In this document: positions 60,878-64,000 of the stretch, one piece after another
Numbering within the stretch: position 1 is the stretch's first letter
Layout of the letters: every line of letters starts with the position of its first letter
Origin: Paenibacillus psychroresistens
GTDB lineage: Bacteria > Bacillota > Bacilli > Paenibacillales > NBRC-103111
Direction: 5' to 3'
NCBI RefSeq assembly: GCF_009728935.1
Contig: NZ_CP034235.1
Location: 7,651,501-7,715,500 of the forward strand
DNA length: 64,000 nucleotides
Position numbers and translations under genes: made by a program
Notes under the pieces: model-generated
What the model was told of the DNA's origin: nothing
Databases searched by the model: none
The model's input: the letters and a program-made list of their open reading frames with translations, nothing else

Positions 60878-63800
60878 TTGAAACAGTCACGTCTTATACC
60901 CCATTTATCCTTGGTGCTAATAGTAGCGCTAATCTCCACGTTATTGCTTCAAAATATTACCTATGCTGCGGAGGGTTCAACTCCAATTGTTCCCGTAAGT
61001 AATGTCTCTAATCCGTCCATTACTTGGAACGATACTGGAAATCATCCGCGAATGCTTCAAGGAGCGCTTTCTTCCTCCGTTCGTGGCGAGTCTGAAATTT
61101 ATAGTTACTTAGCTAACAACAAGAAGCTATATGGTTTTTCAAGTCCTCAAAACGACCTTAATGTAATCAAAAAAGACAGCGATTCCCAAGGAAAACAGCA
61201 TTATCTGCTGCAGCAGAGCTACAAAGGGATTCCCGTCTATGGTAAATATATGCGTGCCCATGTCGATTCAAGTAATCAGCTTTACGCTATTACCAATCAA
61301 TCGATTCCTGAGCTTAATGATATCACTCTGGATACGACGCCTGCAATATCTTCAAGTCAGGCTTCAGCTGCGCTTGTTACAGCAGTAGAGCAAGCAATAG
61401 GCCAACCGATTACACTTGGTGGAAACATCGGCCCGCGTCAGTTAACGGATCCTACTGCCGAGTTGATTATATATCCCGTTGACAATCAATACTTGCTAGC
61501 CTATCGGGTGAAATTGGAATATCTCCAGCCTTCTTATAACCAATGGGATGGTTTTATTGATGCTAATACAGGGGCTGTCCTTAATAAGAATAGTCAGCTT
61601 GAGCATTTCGATGCGATTGGAATTGGTACGGGCTTTTACAACGATAAGAAGATGCTTAATATTTTCCAAGAGACGAACGGCAGCTATAATCTTCAGGATA
61701 AAACCAAGCCGATGTATCAAAATATCAATAACCTTGAGACAGGTGTAATTGCTACCTATGATATACAAAAGCAGTTTGAAGGGCCGGTTTGGAGCAACTC
61801 CGTTTTTTTCACCGATTCTGATGCTGTAGATGCACATTATAATGCTGGATTAGTTTACGATTATTACCGGGATAAACTTAATCGAAACAGTATAGATGAT
61901 AATGGCATGGATATCCTTTCCTATGTAAATGTAGGGGCTATCGATAATGCCTATTGGGATGGCTATGAAATGCTCTATGGAGATGGTTCGACTACTTTTA
62001 GCTGTTTATCCTGTGCCTTAGATGTAGTAGCGCATGAATTAACTCATGGAGTCACCCAGTATACAGCAGGCTTGGATTATTCCTTCCAATCAGGTGCTTT
62101 AAATGAATCGCTTTCTGACATCATGGGCGTGGTTATCGAGAATAAGGATTGGACTATCGGGGAAACGACTGGAATTACTGGGGGCAACCGTGTACTTCGC
62201 GACTTGCAAACCCCTTCAAGAGGCCTTGACCCACAGCCTTCGATCATGAGTGATTTTAAAGTTCTACCTCTCTCTATTGATAATGGAGGTGTTCATACTA
62301 ATAGCGGTATTCCGAATCATGCCGCCTACCTAATTGGAACGGGGATTGATCAAATATCCGGTCTACAAGGGCAAGGTAAAACTCTGCTTGGGCAAATTGT
62401 TTATGGCGCCATGACCTCCTATTTAACACCAACCTCCAATTTCATTGATGCGCGGGATGCTTTTGTTCTGGCCGCAGGTGATTTAACAACCGTTGCCGAC
62501 AATCTAAAACCAGCTCTCATCCAAGCAGTTAAAGATGCTTGGGCGGCTGTTGGACTTGGGTATGCAAATACAATAAGCAATAATATTGTATACTTCAAGA
62601 CGCCTAATATGGTAGGAGAACCCGCTATCAATTCAACTACTCACACAGTTACATTCCAAGTTACCACAGGCACAAGCTTGAATAATTTAACTCCCGTAAT
62701 TACTGTTTCACCTGGAGCAACCATAACCCCTGATGCTTCTGTAGCCAAAGACTTTACCAGCCCAGTGAGCTATAGAGTAAGATCAAATCTAGGTGCTGAG
62801 CAAATCTGGACTATTCAAGGCTTTGTAGTGCCAGCAATCCGCGATAATGATATTCTAGATTTTGAAGTTGATCAGCAAACCGGTCCTGCGGTTATTGATC
62901 GGATTAATCATAGAGTCACCTTTTATGTGGAATCTGATGTGGATGTTACAGCCTTAATACCAACCATTAATGTTACACAAAATGCAACTATTTTACCTGC
63001 AAGCGAGACCCCTGTGAACTTGAATAATCCCGTTACTTATATGGTTACAGCCCAAAACGGTACTTCTCAAGCGTGGTTAGTTACAGCCATACAAGATTCA
63101 ATAAGCCCTAAGCTAGCTTCTGCTTCATCCATCAACAACAATCAAATTACGCTTATTTTTAATAAAGCTATGGATTCTGCTTCGCTTAATAACTCTGTAA
63201 ATTATCAAATTAAATCATTGGATCCATCCATCTCAGCTCCTAGTATTACTGGAATTGTTGTGGATTGTGTCACTTTCGACCGCGTAACTTTAAACACTTC
63301 AAACCTAGTATCGGATAATAAATATAAAGTTACCGTCTCCACTGGTTCATCTACCCTTGGCTATTCTATTCGTCCTGACTGGAATACAGGCTACTTTCTG
63401 GTTGCCGATACCAAAGCCCCCGTGTTATCTACTAAAATTATCATGGGAACTCAATTGGTGTTAACCTTCAATGAGTATATAAAGCCATCTTCCGCTGTTT
63501 TAGCTTCCCTTATTCAGGTTAAAGTGAATGGAAGCTTGGCAGCTGTAAAGAACACAAGTATCGCCTCACGAAAGATTACTGTCACCTTATCCCAACCGGT
63601 TCTACCAACAGATAATATCGTTATCACTTATAATAAGGATAATGCTGTTGCTATCATCCAAGATCTACACGAGAATCAATATCCTTCCTTCAATAATCTT
63701 CAAGTTTTAAATCGAACAGCACCTCCAATAATTCTTGGGTCTGCCGGCTCTTTTTACTATAACAAACCACTTAAACAAATGATTAAACATCCAAACCAGC

Positions 63801-64000
63801 CTATAGTATATTCCATATTTGAAAATAGTAATCTAGTCATTTCTGCCAATATGGATACTGGAGCCACTAAAACCATCACAATGGATCGGGTTCCTGTCCG
63901 CTTATTTTATGCGGATAATAAGATATATGTTGCTTTAACCGACAAGCCGCATAATGATGATTGGCAAGAATCCGACCAAACTGGCAGCATAGCTATTCTA
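60878..64000 (+). CDS. secreted M4 (thermolysin-type) metalloprotease with C-terminal Ig-like domains, 3' end beyond the window
   Basis: Start TTG 60878 with a perfect GAGGAGG site; at least 1041 residues. The signal peptide ends near residue 31 (NITYAAEG). FTP/PepSY-type propeptide segments (YLLQQSYKGIPVYGKYMRAH) precede the catalytic domain. Zinc ligands are His386 and His390 in HELTHGVTQYT and Glu410 in ALNESLSDIMG, with a catalytic His in HTNSGIPNHAAYL. After about 560 come two DUF5018-like modules (TTHTVTFQVTTGTSLNNLTPVITVS and a second near 680) and Big/SbsA-like Ig domains. Expected to be an extracellular, calcium-binding neutral protease much longer than thermolysin. Confidence 0.93.
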   Translation, partial: MKQSRLIPHLSLVLIVALISTLLLQNITYAAEGSTPIVPVSNVSNPSITWNDTGNHPRMLQGALSSSVRGESEIYSYLANNKKLYGFSSPQNDLNVIKKDSDSQGKQHYLLQQSYKGIPVYGKYMRAHVDSSNQLYAITNQSIPELNDITLDTTPAISSSQASAALVTAVEQAIGQPITLGGNIGPRQLTDPTAELIIYPVDNQYLLAYRVKLEYLQPSYNQWDGFIDANTGAVLNKNSQLEHFDAIGIGTGFYNDKKMLNIFQETNGSYNLQDKTKPMYQNINNLETGVIATYDIQKQFEGPVWSNSVFFTDSDAVDAHYNAGLVYDYYRDKLNRNSIDDNGMDILSYVNVGAIDNAYWDGYEMLYGDGSTTFSCLSCALDVVAHELTHGVTQYTAGLDYSFQSGALNESLSDIMGVVIENKDWTIGETTGITGGNRVLRDLQTPSRGLDPQPSIMSDFKVLPLSIDNGGVHTNSGIPNHAAYLIGTGIDQISGLQGQGKTLLGQIVYGAMTSYLTPTSNFIDARDAFVLAAGDLTTVADNLKPALIQAVKDAWAAVGLGYANTISNNIVYFKTPNMVGEPAINSTTHTVTFQVTTGTSLNNLTPVITVSPGATITPDASVAKDFTSPVSYRVRSNLGAEQIWTIQGFVVPAIRDNDILDFEVDQQTGPAVIDRINHRVTFYVESDVDVTALIPTINVTQNATILPASETPVNLNNPVTYMVTAQNGTSQAWLVTAIQDSISPKLASASSINNNQITLIFNKAMDSASLNNSVNYQIKSLDPSISAPSITGIVVDCVTFDRVTLNTSNLVSDNKYKVTVSTGSSTLGYSIRPDWNTGYFLVADTKAPVLSTKIIMGTQLVLTFNEYIKPSSAVLASLIQVKVNGSLAAVKNTSIASRKITVTLSQPVLPTDNIVITYNKDNAVAIIQDLHENQYPSFNNLQVLNRTAPPIILGSAGSFYYNKPLKQMIKHPNQPIVYSIFENSNLVISANMDTGATKTITMDRVPVRLFYADNKIYVALTDKPHNDDWQESDQTGSIAIL

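Overview
The window looks like a chromosomal segment of a Gram-positive, spore-forming Bacillota bacterium, most likely a Paenibacillus or close relative. The indications are strong AGGAGG-type ribosome sites, frequent TTG starts, an SLH-domain protein, an LplA/LplB/LplC-type sugar ABC transporter with a YesM/YesN-type two-component system, a reductase-less bacterial nitric oxide synthase, an OhrR-type regulator and a Gmad2 lipoprotein. I see no rRNA or tRNA genes, no CRISPR array and no intact transposase.

Layout. 0-8 kb: the 5' part of a secreted M6 metalloprotease (cut by the left edge), a LacI-type regulator, a Gmad2 lipoprotein, a DUF697-like protein, a short-chain dehydrogenase, a 70-bp duplicated hairpin element, and a propeller-like membrane protein coupled to a small lipoprotein. 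7.6-15 kb: a thiol peroxidase of the glutathione peroxidase family with its OhrR-type regulator, a flippase-like protein plus glycosyltransferase pair, and a 1197-residue LPXTG surface adhesin. 15-28 kb: a membrane diguanylate cyclase, a heterodimeric ABC exporter, a half-length thioredoxin-reductase-like flavoprotein, an ArsR/SRPBCC pair, a two-component system, an SLH-PrcB protein and an ABC-2 transporter. 28-37 kb: a peroxiredoxin-like protein, a Cys-rich pentapeptide-repeat protein, a nucleotidyltransferase, a Crp/Fnr regulator and a 1968-residue helicase-nuclease. 37-49 kb: two sugar ABC uptake systems (one with a divergent YesM/YesN pair) and an azoreductase. 49-64 kb: a chemoreceptor, a DUF925 nucleotidyltransferase, an AraC-GyrI regulator, a PadR-controlled MFS exporter, a CBS protein, a 51-bp hairpin-repeat array, nitric oxide synthase, an Lrp-regulated split chromate transporter, a TVP38 membrane protein, and the 5' part of an M4 (thermolysin-type) metalloprotease (cut by the right edge).

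Functional themes are secretion and surface display (two metalloproteases, LPXTG adhesin, SLH protein), redox and toxic-compound defence (thiol peroxidase/OhrR, peroxiredoxin, azoreductase, NOS, chromate efflux, drug exporters) and carbohydrate uptake. Several regulator-operator pairs can be read directly: the OhrR-type gene with a palindrome in the peroxidase promoter, PadR with a perfect ATGT-N8-ACAT box before the MFS gene, and two stacked 8-6-8 inverted repeats over the promoter of the second sugar operon.

The least ordinary features are the 51-bp hairpin-repeat array at 55.9-57.2 kb, in which two neighbouring units carry the hairpin loop in the opposite orientation and which is interrupted by a MITE-like insertion, and the stand-alone DUF4011-type helicase-nuclease at 31-37 kb, a plausible single-gene genome-defence protein.
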